From: Acridotheres tristis
Lineage: Eukaryota > Chordata > Aves > Passeriformes > Sturnidae
Reading direction: 5' to 3'
DNA: 64,000 bases
Assembly: GCA_037013685.1 (NCBI GenBank)
Contig: CM072919.1
Span: 31,661,435-31,725,434 of the forward strand
Both the position numbers and the translations under genes were made by a program. This document shows positions 24,901 through 36,916 of the stretch, one piece after another; within the stretch, counting starts at the first letter, position 1; every line of letters begins with the position of its first letter. The notes beneath the pieces were generated by a model. The model saw only the letters and a program-made list of their open reading frames with translations. It was not told where the DNA came from and made no database searches.

Positions 24901-27900
24901 TCAGTCTTTGCTTGAGTGAAACCCTGCTATGAGATGGTGGGTGGTGATTATATAAAGAAAAGTAGCAGCATTTCTTTCAGGGCTCCTTCTGAGGGTGGAA
25001 GACATATGGAATACATCTGTTTAAAAAAATAAAATAAAATAAAAATCACTGGCATCCAGTTTCACCTCTCTTTTAACTACTAGAAATGCAGAAATTTCCA
25101 GTATTTAGGAAGAGCCCAAACATTTTCCATGCAGATAGTTAGGCATTTTACAATCAGATTTGTCAGAAAACAGTGGGTGATACTGCATTTCAAAGTGCTG
25201 CTAGTGCAATTCCCCAGACATCATGTTGTGGTACATAGGTTTCTTCTATCTTGAGTTTGCAGCAGAAGTGAGAAAAACACTAACAGTTTGATGGCTAAAT
25301 CTATCATTTTACAAGGGTTTCATCACAATTTCCATGATTATGTTGCATTGTGCTAAACAGAAAGTTAAGAATGTATTTAAACATTTGCAGAACTGGGAGA
25401 TATTTAGATGAATGACAGTGGAAGAAATGAATGTGAAAAGGGGTAGAATTTCCAGAGTATCTATAGGTGACATAGCAGCAGGCTTAAGATGCTTTTTCTG
25501 CCTCATATATGCTAATTTCATTACTAGACAATTTCTAGATAGAAATCACAAAAAATAATATAATGTTTTAAAAAGTAATAAATAAGAGCATTTAATTTTT
25601 TTCCAAAATACTAACTACTTCTGACTTACTGGGCTTCCTTTGACTGTATGTATAATTACATCTGAGGGTACATTGATTCTAATGACTTACGTGCAATTTT
25701 TGGTATTGGCATTTCAATAGCAAAACACCAATATTAAATTTAGAGTTAGCAATAAGTTACTGCTAGTTATGAGCTTGTATGGGGTAATGAGATGTTTTTA
25801 ATCAAACAAATGGGTAGGTCCAGAGTTGTTATTTGAAATTCTATTTTTATAAAAGGTTTGAGGAACTATTGGAAGTAAATTCTCTTTCCGTCTGTTTTTT
25901 GTTTTCATTCTTCTGAAAAGATTCATTACTGCCTATTCAACTTGTTTTCCTAACATTCTTGTGGTGAATTTGGGATGCACAGTGCATAACATCTGTGAAT
26001 TTTCATTAAATGAGGCTTTGAAAGCCTTCTCTATGCTTTCCATTTGATGTTAAAAACCTCCCTGAGTAGATTTTAGGCATCTCAAGACTGTTTCTCTTTA
26101 CTGACCTAGATTATACTAAGTGCTGCTATAAAGCACTGTATATCTATAGATCTTTATGACTCTATATTTCAGAAAAAAAAAAAAAGAAGAAAAAAAAGAG
26201 ACATGCATGTATGTCAATACATATATATGTCTTTTCAAAAGAGAAGAGAGAACATTATTTGATAAACTGAAATTTTTCATGTGAGTAAATGTTACACATT
26301 TTTGTACCTGGGACATTTCAAATAAAGTAAAATTAGATGAGAGGTGGTGTTATCTAACCAAGGCTGTTGTTGATGGTGTGTTTTTGCAGGCAGACTAACT
26401 TAGTTTCCTTCCCTAGGTGGCCAACACTACTGTAAGAACTGATTTTTCCTTCCAACCCTCAGTTTCAGCCTACAAAGATAATTTTTATATTACCAGAGGT
26501 AGCTAAATTTCTCATCAGTGCAGTACTTGTATAGAAATAATTTACTATCTGTTCCAGAATCTTCCATATTGACTCATATTTCTAATACTTAAATTTCTAC
26601 ATTTCTTGAATAAATACCCTGAATTTGATGTATTAATGCCTATATATTGAGGAAAATATGTGTCTCTTAAACACTCCTAGAGGAGAACACAAGAAATTCT
26701 GGATGATTGTATTTTTTTCCTGTTCTTTAACCTACAAATCTAGGTTATTAAAAGTACTTATCCAGGGATTGGGTAATAAAATTTGTTAAGGTTTCTCATA
26801 GTTCTCAGTGTTGCCAAATCTGCACACCTGAAAATAAGCAAAGGCTATCATAATGCTTTGCTTTTGAGACCATAAGTTGCTATTCTTTAACTGGAATGAA
26901 AAATTTGAATAGCTGTGCTGAAATTACTAGAAATACATACATGCTGTTATGTAAATAAAATAGAGTAAATCCCCTGAGGATTATAAAGCCAGAAGGGGTC
27001 TGATATTCACTAAGTTCTTACCATTTCTTTTATGAAATTCAGGCTTCTTCTAAATTCAAAATGCACACCCAAAAATTCACTTAGAGACATCTTTGCTTAT
27101 ACTGGAGATGCAAGACCTGCTGATTCTTGAACCTGATAGAATTAATTAAGACTATCAATTTCATTTTTTTGTGGTTCTATCTTGTGCTGTTATGTATGCA
27201 ATCATCTGCATACTTTGAGTTGTACACAGAGTTATACTACAAGTTATACTTAGACTTTAAATAAGTGTTAGGATTGATTTTGGAGTCCTTAAGTTTACTG
27301 AGTCTTGATTTGCCAGATGAAATTCAGAAATATACTTTAGACCATGGACTTTAGGCATCCACATTCCAATATAATCAACAAGTGTTTAAAACTGATATAC
27401 AGCAAACAATGCCTTTCTTTGGAGAGACTTATGATTCACCTAGTGAACATGTTCCTGTTTCTTCCCTGGTCTCTCCAAACATCAAGTGATGTCTACATTT
27501 GCAGGGTAGTAGAATTGCTGTTGAAAAAAAAGAAATCTTAGAGAAGCAATCTTCTGGAAAAAGTTAAGTTACAATCTACAAATAAAAAGATGTTGTCTTT
27601 ATGCCTGGAAATGTAGCGAAGCTTTCTTATTCAACTACTCTGAAGATATTTCCTATGCTTTGCAGAAGATAAAGACACCTTGAGAAAAGCGAGAAGATCT
27701 GTTGTCACCCTTTAGTAGCAATGTCAATAGGCTTCCATTTTCTGTTAGATTATGTATCTTGGTTGAAACAATAAATTCTCTCCTGACTTTCCTTCAGGCC
27801 TTGCTCACAATCCTACTAAGCATCCTTAAATCTTTCTGGTTTGCATTTTTATCATTGCAATCTTCGGTATGGAATTTTGAAATGACAGCTGATCATAGTA

Positions 27901-28162
27901 GAATATTGTGCTGCATTTCATTAATAAGAAAGTATATAAGCAAGAAAAAAAAGCAATAACTTTGTATGTTATTACTGCAAATACAATGGTGACACCAGAG
28001 CTAATGTAAAAGATAAAAACTTTAGCAAGATGATGTATGCAACTCTCCAAAACTGAACTGAGTGGCTTGGTTCATTTTGATGCTGAAAGAAGAATTTGCA
28101 CGTCCAAAAGTGGTCTTCAATTCCTGGCTGGCAAAAGCCAAACCAAATCAAACCAAACCATA
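21911..28162. other. AT-rich non-coding stretch, nothing assigned
   Basis: Six kilobases with no supported gene, RNA or transposon. It holds short homopolymers, notably a T run near 23673-23689 and an A-rich run near 26171-26200, and an AAAAT run near 25022-25045. The longest open frame outside repeats (22881-23294, minus, 137 codons) is about what chance gives in this much AT-rich sequence and has no recognisable motif. Confidence 0.55.
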
Positions 28163-28218
28163 ATCTTGATAATCTTCAATGTCCCTTCCAACCTAAGCCA
28201 TTCTATGATTCTGTGATT
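28163..28218 (+). mobile_element. CR1 LINE 3' terminus (short)
   Basis: The last 55 bases of a CR1: the GATAATCTTCAATGTCCCTTCC-type phrase, then CCATTCTATGATTCTGTGATT with two terminal octamers. Extremely 5'-truncated. It is preceded by an AAACCAAATC-type low-complexity run. Confidence 0.85.
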
Positions 28219-29673
28219 AAAAAAAATCTTTTCGATTACAACAGCCTGTTGATATACAGATTTTTAAGAACTATATAGCTGACCACAGTTTGACACCTTA
28301 TATTTTTTTACATAATCTCTATTTTTAATGTAGCTGTGGTTTCTGTATAATATTTTCAGTACCACTAGGGATTGTATAGAAGTTTTTGGCAGGAACATTA
28401 AGTCTCAATATTGAAAAGCAAGTTTCAGAGCTTTATTTCATCCTTGTCTACTGCATCACTATGAATTAAATCACCCTTAGACTATAAAATCAGATTCACC
28501 TTCTAAGTCTAATCATGAAGGCCACTGCCTTCTGCCTCATTTTATTTAGGTGTAGTGGACTTTTTGCCAGGGAATGTTTAATAATGTGAGATCTCAGGCC
28601 TGAAAGTCCAAGAACAACAGGATGCTGAAAAGCTACAGTCAAGTGAGAGCAGTGAGAAACTGCGCCAGCTCCCTGGGAAAGCCTTGCCCTGAATCTATTA
28701 AAAAGCCCTTGAGTGTACAAGGAAGAACAGGTGACCCAGCCATGTGAATGAGAACAGCTGTAGGTCAGTAGAACTTTCATGTAATGCAATGAGACTTGTC
28801 TTGAGAAGGCATTTAAGGAGAGAGGCCACACAGCACAGTTCTTGGCCTCTCTGGAACACACAAAAGAGCTAAGGGTATTCAAAACAGAGAAAATGGTATT
28901 TACTGCAATGGTTCTTTGGAAGTGTTTTCATTACAAATATTAGAACAGAAAATTCTAGTGTCATCACATTTGTATGCACAAAAGCATGAAGGACGAGAAG
29001 TGAATACGGAATAATAAAAAATAAGTATTCTAATGAAAATTTGGGGCTAGAGGAGTGTCATCTTCCTTTCTTTATAAATAAAAAGAATCTATGAAAAAGA
29101 GTATCTTCAAATTTCAAAGAGGGTTATCAAGACTTTGTGAAGATTTCTCTTGTATTTGTTAGTTTGTTCAGGTAGAGTTCCTGTGCTGAATTAGGTATTC
29201 TGTCTCTGAAGCATACTGACATTGCTTGAAAGCCATTTTTTGAAATCAGTCTAGTGAGTATGCAGGACAAATCAGTGCAAAATTCATTTTTTTCACACAT
29301 AAAGCTGTTTGTGCCTGTGCAAACGTGAGTATATATTTGAAATCTGTCAGTAATAATTTCTCTACAAAATTTGGCACTTTAATAGAAAAAAATAATTTGG
29401 AAACAATTGCACAAAATCAGAACAGATTTAATTTAAAGACTCCAAGGAAAGGAGAGATCCCATACAATTTTTTTTTAATTTATTCATTCTAAAAATAGTC
29501 ATTTACATTAAGCAGAAAAGCAGTCAACATTTAATTTCCTTGATGTCTTGTCTTGATCGAGAAAATCAGTTCCTCTGTTGGACATAAAGGTTCATCTGGA
29601 AAATGAGGTGAATAGAGAAAACACACCAAGAACTGTGTTAATTTAGTTTTCCTTTGGACACCGGGATTTTAAA
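28219..29673. other. Non-coding stretch, nothing assigned
   Basis: 28500-28890 is less AT-rich and has a 128-codon minus-strand open frame, but no family resemblance, no clear splice context and no transposon match was seen. The remainder is ordinary AT-rich DNA. Confidence 0.5.
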
Positions 29674-29727
29674 TAGGATGATCTTTAAGGACCCTTCCAG
29701 CTGAAGTCTTTCTATGATTCTATGATT
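29674..29727 (+). mobile_element. CR1 LINE 3' terminus (short)
   Basis: The final 54 bases of a CR1, ending in two intact octamers (TTCTATGATTCTATGATT). 5'-truncated. It lies 78 bp before the ERVL-like LTR. Confidence 0.85.
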
Positions 29728-29799
29728 ACAACAACAGTAATGCCTTTCAGAATCAGAGATTCACCGTTATGCAAAAAAGTAGGCTACCTCTGCAGTATT

Positions 29800-29804
29800 C
29801 ACAT
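29800..29804. repeat. Target-site duplication, left copy (CACAT)
   Basis: Five bases identical to 30527-30531, directly flanking TG...CA termini. Five base pairs is typical of ERVL/class III integration. Confidence 0.75.
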
Positions 29805-30526
29805 TGTCTTGGTTTGAAAAGACAGGTATGGTTTAAGGAAAGGCAAGAGCCCCTTTTCTGCAATGCAGAGTGCAACCCCCCTCCCTTTTAATTATTTTAG
29901 GTCCAAATCAGACGCTTTCAGGCAGGAGATATGGGGATGTGAATAACAGTTCTTTACTGGTATTTAAAAAGGCAGAAAACAACAACAGCTATGAAAATTG
30001 GCAACAGAACAGAACAGTCTAGCTCAGCTCCAGTCCCTTTTGGCCTCAGGCCGTCTCCCTGTGCTCGGTTACCGGTGCTGTGGGGGCAGGGCGGGTCCCG
30101 CGCAGTTGAAGAGGGCTGGAGTGATGGCGGCGGAGGCCCAGAGGTGAGCGGGGATGGGAAAGTGACTCCCCCCTCTCACGGTGTCGGTTGTGGTGCTCCG
30201 CAGAGTGTCCGGAGATAGTAGGGTGAGATGGGAGAGCGGCAGAGCAATGTCCAAAGGCAGGGAGCGTGGATCTCAGCACTGAGATGTCAGGGGAAGATGC
30301 CAGAGCAAAGCACGGGGCGTCCTCTCCCTCCACGAGCCAAGCGAGAGAGCGTCCCCACCCCAGATCCCTCTCCCACCTTTCCTTTTCCGGTTCCCCCCCC
30401 TCCTCCTCCTCCACCCACCCCCCTACGAGAGAACATTATCTATGTTTTACGGTGTAGCCACAACTGCTTAACATAACAATGGGAGGACTTCACAGCAAGA
30501 AAAGGGGAACAATCCAACCCCTAACA
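29805..30526 (-). mobile_element. ERVL-like solo LTR (722 bp), copy 2
   Basis: Bounded by TGTCTTGG and CTAACA with an exact 5-bp target duplication (CACAT). Its termini match a common songbird LTR type that ends in a CAAACCAAGACA-like sequence on the minus strand. It is colinear with the LTR at 20734-21435, with a shared GC-rich centre. The two sit 8.4 kb apart in the same orientation but have different flanking duplications and no retroviral coding sequence between them. They are therefore two independent solo LTRs, not the ends of one provirus. A pyrimidine-rich CCCCCTCCTCC tract lies near 30395-30422. Open frames here are shadows. Confidence 0.85.
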
Positions 30527-30531
30527 CACAT
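30527..30531. repeat. Target-site duplication, right copy (CACAT)
   Basis: Matches 29800-29804. Confidence 0.75.
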
Positions 30532-31821
30532 GTATACAAAAATTTGCCATTTTCATTAAAGTCAAATATGCCATGAAAATTAAAGGTCATATCCTAAACT
30601 AATCTAAATCATATTATCTCTGAAGTTATATTAGTTTACAAGAAATTATGATGATCCTTAGATCTGTTTTGGAAATTCTGCTGACACTGTATTGAAGCTC
30701 ATGGAAGAAATATTTTAAATTCTTTCTAATGAAAAACTTTATGAAAGTTTATAAAATTCAGGAGAAGCTTGTTGCATGCAGTAAAAATACATCTATTAAT
30801 TTGAGTAATGAAATATTAGGATTGCCTACACTGTGCTATCAAATTAGTAATTATTTAACAAATTTATGAAGAGAGAGGGAAAAAAAAGTGACAGCTGTAT
30901 TGTACCTACTTTAAAGATCAGTATTTACAATATCCATAGAAAGCAAACATCTACCTAAATCTTATAAAAAGTAAATAAAAATCAACCCAAACAAACAAAC
31001 AAAAATACACACCAAAAAACCCCACAAAACAAACAAACAAAAAACAAACAAGAAACCTGCAAACAAACAAGGAAACAACCCCTCAAAACAAATAAAACCC
31101 CAAACCAAAACCAAAATTAAACTAAATACCACAAACCCATTTATTTTCATGCAAAAAATCTTAGTAGATGTACAAATTATATCTAGTGAAGGAAATTGAG
31201 GACACACATCCTAAAATTATGCAAACATCTTATGCCTGTGTGTTTCCTTACAGCTCACAGCTCACTTTCCAAACATTTGGTGCTAAGTTTTTATTAATTA
31301 TAGCATTTGCACTGAATATTTTCTTTCAGAATCATAATTTAAGACAAGTCAGGTGACTCAATCATGGAAGATTTCCTGGGTAGGAAGTAGGTAGACAGAC
31401 TGAGTCACTGAAGTTACTGGTATGGTCAGGTACTTCTAAAACTGTGCTTATCTTATGCACTGCCTATTTTTTCTTTTGCTTCTTTTGCCCTCTTTAGTTT
31501 GAAAACGACTCTTACTTTTAGGAAGGATGTTTTAAAATGATGGAGTTTCCTCATTGCATCTCAAAATATCTTGATCATATCCAGATTTATCTGTCTACTT
31601 TGTGCTATTTACAGTGTCTCACGTTCCCACTTTTTCATTAACTACTCTTCAAAGGAAAGTAGCTCTTCATAATTGGACAATTGTCTTCTTGTGAAACAGG
31701 ACTGCTTTTGATAAAAACAGAACTGTGGCATTTATAACTTTAATAAAAATTTTCAAGGTATCTGTGGTGTTTGAAATAGCATCTGGACCCATAACATACA
31801 CCATAATCAGGTAATCAGAGT
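30532..31821. other. AT-rich non-coding stretch with one low-complexity tract
   Basis: No gene or transposon recognised. It contains the A/C-rich tract at 30970-31140. Confidence 0.5.
30970..31140. repeat. A/C-rich (AAAC/CAAA)n low-complexity tract
   Basis: About 170 bases dominated by AAAC, AAACC and CAAA words with almost no T. The complement is T/G-rich. The minus-strand open frame rich in Phe, Leu, Val and Cys is an artefact of this composition. Confidence 0.85.
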
Positions 31822-32105
31822 AGAATCATAGAATGGTTTTGGTTGGAAAGGACTTTAAAGACTCTCTAGTTCCAATCCCAAGAGCAGGGATGCCACTTAC
31901 TAGATCAGGTTGCTCAAAGCCCCATCCAACCTGACTTTGGACAATACCAGGCGTGACGCATCCACGATTTCTCAGGGCAACCTTTTCCACTTTTACCACC
32001 CTCACAGTAAAGGATTTCTTCCTAAGATCAAATCTAAACTTTCCTTCTTTCAGATTATTATCCCTTTTCCTATCACTATGTGTGCTTGTGAAAAATCCTA
32101 CATTT
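31822..32105 (-). mobile_element. CR1 LINE 3'-end fragment
   Basis: Begins AGAATCATAGAATGGTTTTG (complement of the terminal octamers) and follows the CR1 3' region through the AAGCCCCATCCAACCTGACT and CACCCTCACAGTAAAGGATT phrases to about 32105. 5'-truncated. Moderately diverged. Confidence 0.9.
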
Positions 32106-35100
32106 GTGCAATGCAATAGTAACATGATGAAGAACAGGGGGAAAAAAATCAAATAATTAAAACCCCAGAAGGAAGTGAGATCATGCTTGGATAACCCTGG
32201 GGAAAAAAATACTTTTAACACAACTATGTTGTTGGAAAAAAGCTGCATAGCATCCTAAAATTATGTCAGTGATGGTGAAAGTGATCAGAATTTTTAAATG
32301 GGGGTAAGAGACAGAAGAAAGGACATAGAGGAAATGTGGAATTAAGTTGCAGTATAAAAGAAATGCCAGTGAAGTTCCAGTGAGAGTCAATTTTTGTAAA
32401 TTTGACCTAGATGACAGGTTGAGAAAAGTAAATCTATCAGAGGAAAAAGTAAATTTTGAACTTTGAGTGGAAAACATTCTGATTAATGCACCAGATCCAT
32501 TTGCATTAAGATTTTGATTTTAACTCTGCAAAATTCCTTCACATTATTTAAACTGTACAGCTGTGAAGGCTACTCTATACTTTGACTGTGAGAAGCTTAC
32601 ACTTTTTGAGCTGTAAATTATGTGGTGTGATAGTATTCTAGCTTCATTTAACCATATTATAGAGCAACTCAGATCTGCTGAGCATGTTTATGGGAATTCA
32701 TTTTACAAAGATGATATGCAATGTGCAGAAACAAAATGAAATAGTTATTGTTGCTGTTGTTAGCAAAATGTATATTTTGTGTGTAGCAGCAGGTAAATGG
32801 ATAATTGTTAGCAGAACTGCATCCTGTGAAGAAAGACATATTTTCTGGGTCACTAAATACGCAGTTCACTCTGTATAAGTAAAACAAGAATTGAAAGGTA
32901 GAAGACTTTTGGTTGCAGTGGATTGGAGATTCTAGTCCACTAAATAAAACATGGTTTTTGATAGTCAGAAAAGGTTTTTTTCTTCCTTTATGAACTGACC
33001 AGGTTCTGGAATGTTCCCTTCCTTCTTGAATTCTAGTTTTTTGCCTTAAGTTCATTTTTCCCTCAGTACACAGACAATTTCAGATAGTAATCTGTATGTC
33101 TGTGGTACATACAGATAGTGAGATGCTGTGAAGGCTATCACATACTGTCTCTCATTTCTTTCCTTTCAGTTACATAAATAATGAGAATTTAAATGCTGTC
33201 ACTCCAGGATTATGTGAACTTTTGAACATAACAAGATTTCTTTGAGAATGGCTGAGACCAGTATTGGGTATTGCAAGCTCTAAGATATTGTTTCTTTCTG
33301 CCTTCAGCAATGAATGTATCAGCTTAATTTCAAATCAGCTGTGAATAAAATTGAAGTTGTCTGAAGGACTCTGTCATAGAGCTTTGTCTGACCCTTCAGG
33401 GTCTGGCTGGAGGGACTGCATTGCCTTGCACTTGTGCTCCTGTCCAACTCACCTTGGAGATGCATATGGAAGATTGGGTTTGTATGAGTGGCAGCCAAAC
33501 GTGAGCACCAGGTCCAAAAAACAACTGCCCGTAGAAACTGGTGTGAGTCTTCCCTCTAAAAACTGAAAAGGAAAATCATTAGTGCAATTTCACCGATCAG
33601 AGAAAGAATTTTTCCTTTTCAGATAGATGAGGGTTTTGTTTCCAAAATGCTGTCTTTTTCTGGAGGCTGCTGCATAAAGGAAAAAGCTAAATACTTCAGA
33701 GAAAAACCCACATAAATAGTTATGCTGACATTATTAAAGTTCTCTCTTTACTACAATGCCTAGGGTCCCCCTTCAATTAAAATACCATACTTAACTTACA
33801 TAATCTTCTAATGATATCTTTCTGGTTAAAATGCTGGGATTTTTATCTCCACTCTCAAATTAACATTGTGACATACTCAGTATACTCAATAAGAAAAAAG
33901 CTACTGGAATAAGAATGAAAATTTTGTGTTTTCTGAAATATGTATTTAGCAGAGCAATCAATTTTGAATAAATGCCTGTTGGAAAGTAGTTAGATAATTT
34001 TGCCTTTGAAGACACTCTTTTCCTGAGATCTTTCAATATAAGCACATTGTACTTTTGAGTATATTTATTGTTTTAAAATAATTTATCCTTCCTTTTGAGG
34101 TGGTTCTCAGATCTCAAGTGCATACAAACATAATGTTAAAAAAAATTTAAAGAGACAACACAAAATTGTCTGGGTAGTTTTGTTTGGTAAAATGTGTCTG
34201 GTTACATTATAGCATCCCATGAATATTAGCTTTATTTTCAGTTGAAATCAAGGCTCTGAAAAGTAGCCTTTAAAGGACACAGAGGACTAGACAAGTATAG
34301 GGCTTCTATGAGTCTTCTAACTGTGTCCTGTTTGGTGATACCAAAACACCACTGAGGATATACTCTCCAACAGGGATTTAGTCCTTATACTCCTGTATAA
34401 ACTATAATTGTTGCATATATGAAACGTGATAAAAAACTATGTTTTGAAATGAAAATCCTCAGGGGGAAAATAGCCTGCCCCTTGTTTTGTATATTTCCAG
34501 CTATTCTTCTGTCCCTGACACACACTTTTAAAAGAATATTTGCTACAATAGAATCTTATGGCATTTATTAATCTAAATGGTAAACAAAAGCATTCAAAAG
34601 AGACCCTTCAAAAATTCAAGAGAATCTGAATGTATTTTGAGGTAAGCCTTTAGTTAGGTATCACTGATATTTTTGTCTAAATAAGTAATCTCTGCTGAAA
34701 TCATTAAGGCAAATCTGGACAGTTCTGTAAGTGGTACAAAGGACTAATTGTTCCCCTTCCTCTCCCAGGTAATAATAGAAGCTGTTCCTTCTTTGGTCTT
34801 CAATTTTCATTAGTTCATTGTTTTGTTTAAGTACTCAGGAATACCATAACACAACTGTCAAACCTGTAGTTCAAATAATGTTACCACTATAGATTATGTG
34901 ATACCTTTTTTTATGTTCAGGAAGTGTGTCACAAAATCTGTACACAGGAAGACAGGACCAATTATAGACTCTAAATATTGGTTTTGGTTAGTTTCTTTTT
35001 TTTTTTTTGCTTGTAGTCTTAAGTACTGTGTGGATGGACAAAGCCTGAGTAAAGGCCGAGATTGATGAAGAATTTTGAAACCCCAATTTTGGAGAAAAGT

Positions 35101-36916
35101 TCTAATTTATTACAATGGATGTCATTCTTTTGTGACTAGTATTAGTTATATTAATGATGCAATAATTGACCCACCATAAAACCATCCTGACAGCACAAAA
35201 ATGAAAGTTAGCAATAAAAGGTCTCCAAATGAAAACTTAAAGCTCTCAGAAAGACACAAAGAATTGTTCAACAAGTACTTGGTTTAAGCTAAACTAAATG
35301 GATCATATTTTTAAAAATTAATCTCTAGAAAAATGCTTTGTTTTGAGCATATTTAGTTCTCCTGCAGGAGTCTGTAAACACAGGGAAAATATTATAGTTG
35401 AAAAGAGGATTCATAATACAATTTCTTTGACATAATTTAATTTGTACCTGAATGAACCATTTGGCAAAACCAAAAATGAGTTCATAAAATATCTGTATCA
35501 TTGAAATCTTTTTTATTAGAAATTAGAAATATGACCAAAATTCCCAAGTACTGCTCCTTTGTGTGAGCAAATTTTTATCACAGTCAGATGAAATGAGCTT
35601 TCTCGTGGGTTTTTTTTTTTGTTTATTTGTTTGTTTCAAGTAATTAACACGTATTAGTTAGCCTGGATATGAGCATGTCTTACTTCCTATCAGTCTTGCA
35701 AAGGGAAAATTACTATGTTCCCTTTCTCAGCTTTTTTTATTATTATTAATATATGCAAAAAATAATAGGAAAAAAATGATACTCTGAAATTTAAGTATGC
35801 ATTAAATTTAGGCTACTAATCTTGAAGTAGTTGTTATAAATTGACCAGATATACTGGGCTTCCATATGAAGATTGAATCTCTTGACAAAAAGACATTTGC
35901 AGGACTGTGGGATACTTTGATTTGTAAAGACAGTGTCAATAGGAATAAATAAGCACTTCCTCTCAGAAAAATTGGGTCAAACAAAGAAATGTCCTGGAAG
36001 AAATATGGGAGCTCCAAAGGGAATATTTTCACAGAAGGGAAAATTTCTGGAACTGGTTATTCCTGGAATTTATTAAGTACAATTTGTATCTAGGTTGAAG
36101 AACCTATCAGGAAAGTGAAATGGAGCAGGATCTTTCCTTCTACAACCAGCATACAATCTCTCAGGCAAGAAGGTCTGAATAAGTGGGTTGGCAATATTGA
36201 AATATTTAGCTGTTTCAGCAGTCTTATAGGGTGCACAGTAGCTCTGTTCGAAAACTGAGCAGCTCAATAAGGAGCAGCACCTTGTAAGAGCCAGGGCAAA
36301 GGTGTAGAAGGAGGTTTTGGCCTGAGGATCTCATGTCTGTGCATGCAAGCACAAGTGATTTCTTTGCAGCACTGCTGTGCAATTCCAGTAATTCTATATG
36401 GCAGCCAAGGTGGCTGTTTCCCTAAGGGGATCAGAGGAGGGAGGATTTCAGCCATTTCCTGTCACTTTGAAAAGCATCATTTTAGACTGTCTTGCTAATA
36501 AATGAAGTGTAGCTTAGGACACAGAGACTTACCTTTCAGATACAATTTCAGTCTGAAAATTTTGGGGATCTGATTTTACTTGTATATTCAGGTTTGTAAT
36601 GTGATTATCAGTATTCAATGATATTTGGCCATGAAATAATTCTGGTTGTTATGAAGAGCTTGGTAAAATGGACTTTCACACTCAGGACTTTTTTTTCCTT
36701 TTTCCTCTCTAATAATAAGAAATTTACTAGATCATAATGGTTAAGACACAAAGGATTTAAAAAATTTTAATTTTTTAAAATGAGATTAAATGAAAAAAGT
36801 TTTCTGAGATTACACATTGAACTGCTGAAAAAAGTACTCAGAACTTCTAATGCAGCTCTTTGTTTATATAGCTGAATAAGGTAATTGTTTTCTGAGCAGA
36901 AAGCTGAACCAAAGAT
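32106..36916. other. AT-rich non-coding stretch, nothing assigned
   Basis: No supported gene or transposon. A 10-bp-arm inverted repeat occurs at 33090-33116. 33350-33560 and 36070-36480 are less AT-rich but match nothing I recognise. Short T-rich runs occur near 34994-35008 and 35611-35635. Confidence 0.5.
33090..33116. repeat. Short perfect inverted repeat (10-bp arms)
   Basis: ATCTGTATGT and ACATACAGAT are separated by seven bases. It overlaps a direct repeat CAGATAGT (33081-33088 and 33112-33119). Confidence 0.75.

Noticed and set aside
20734..30526. Full-length ERV provirus with two LTRs
   Set aside because: No retroviral genes between them, and each LTR has different flanking bases; two solo LTRs fit better.
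31826..32248. 140-codon minus-strand frame
   Set aside because: Mostly the 3' end of a CR1 copy, which is non-coding there.
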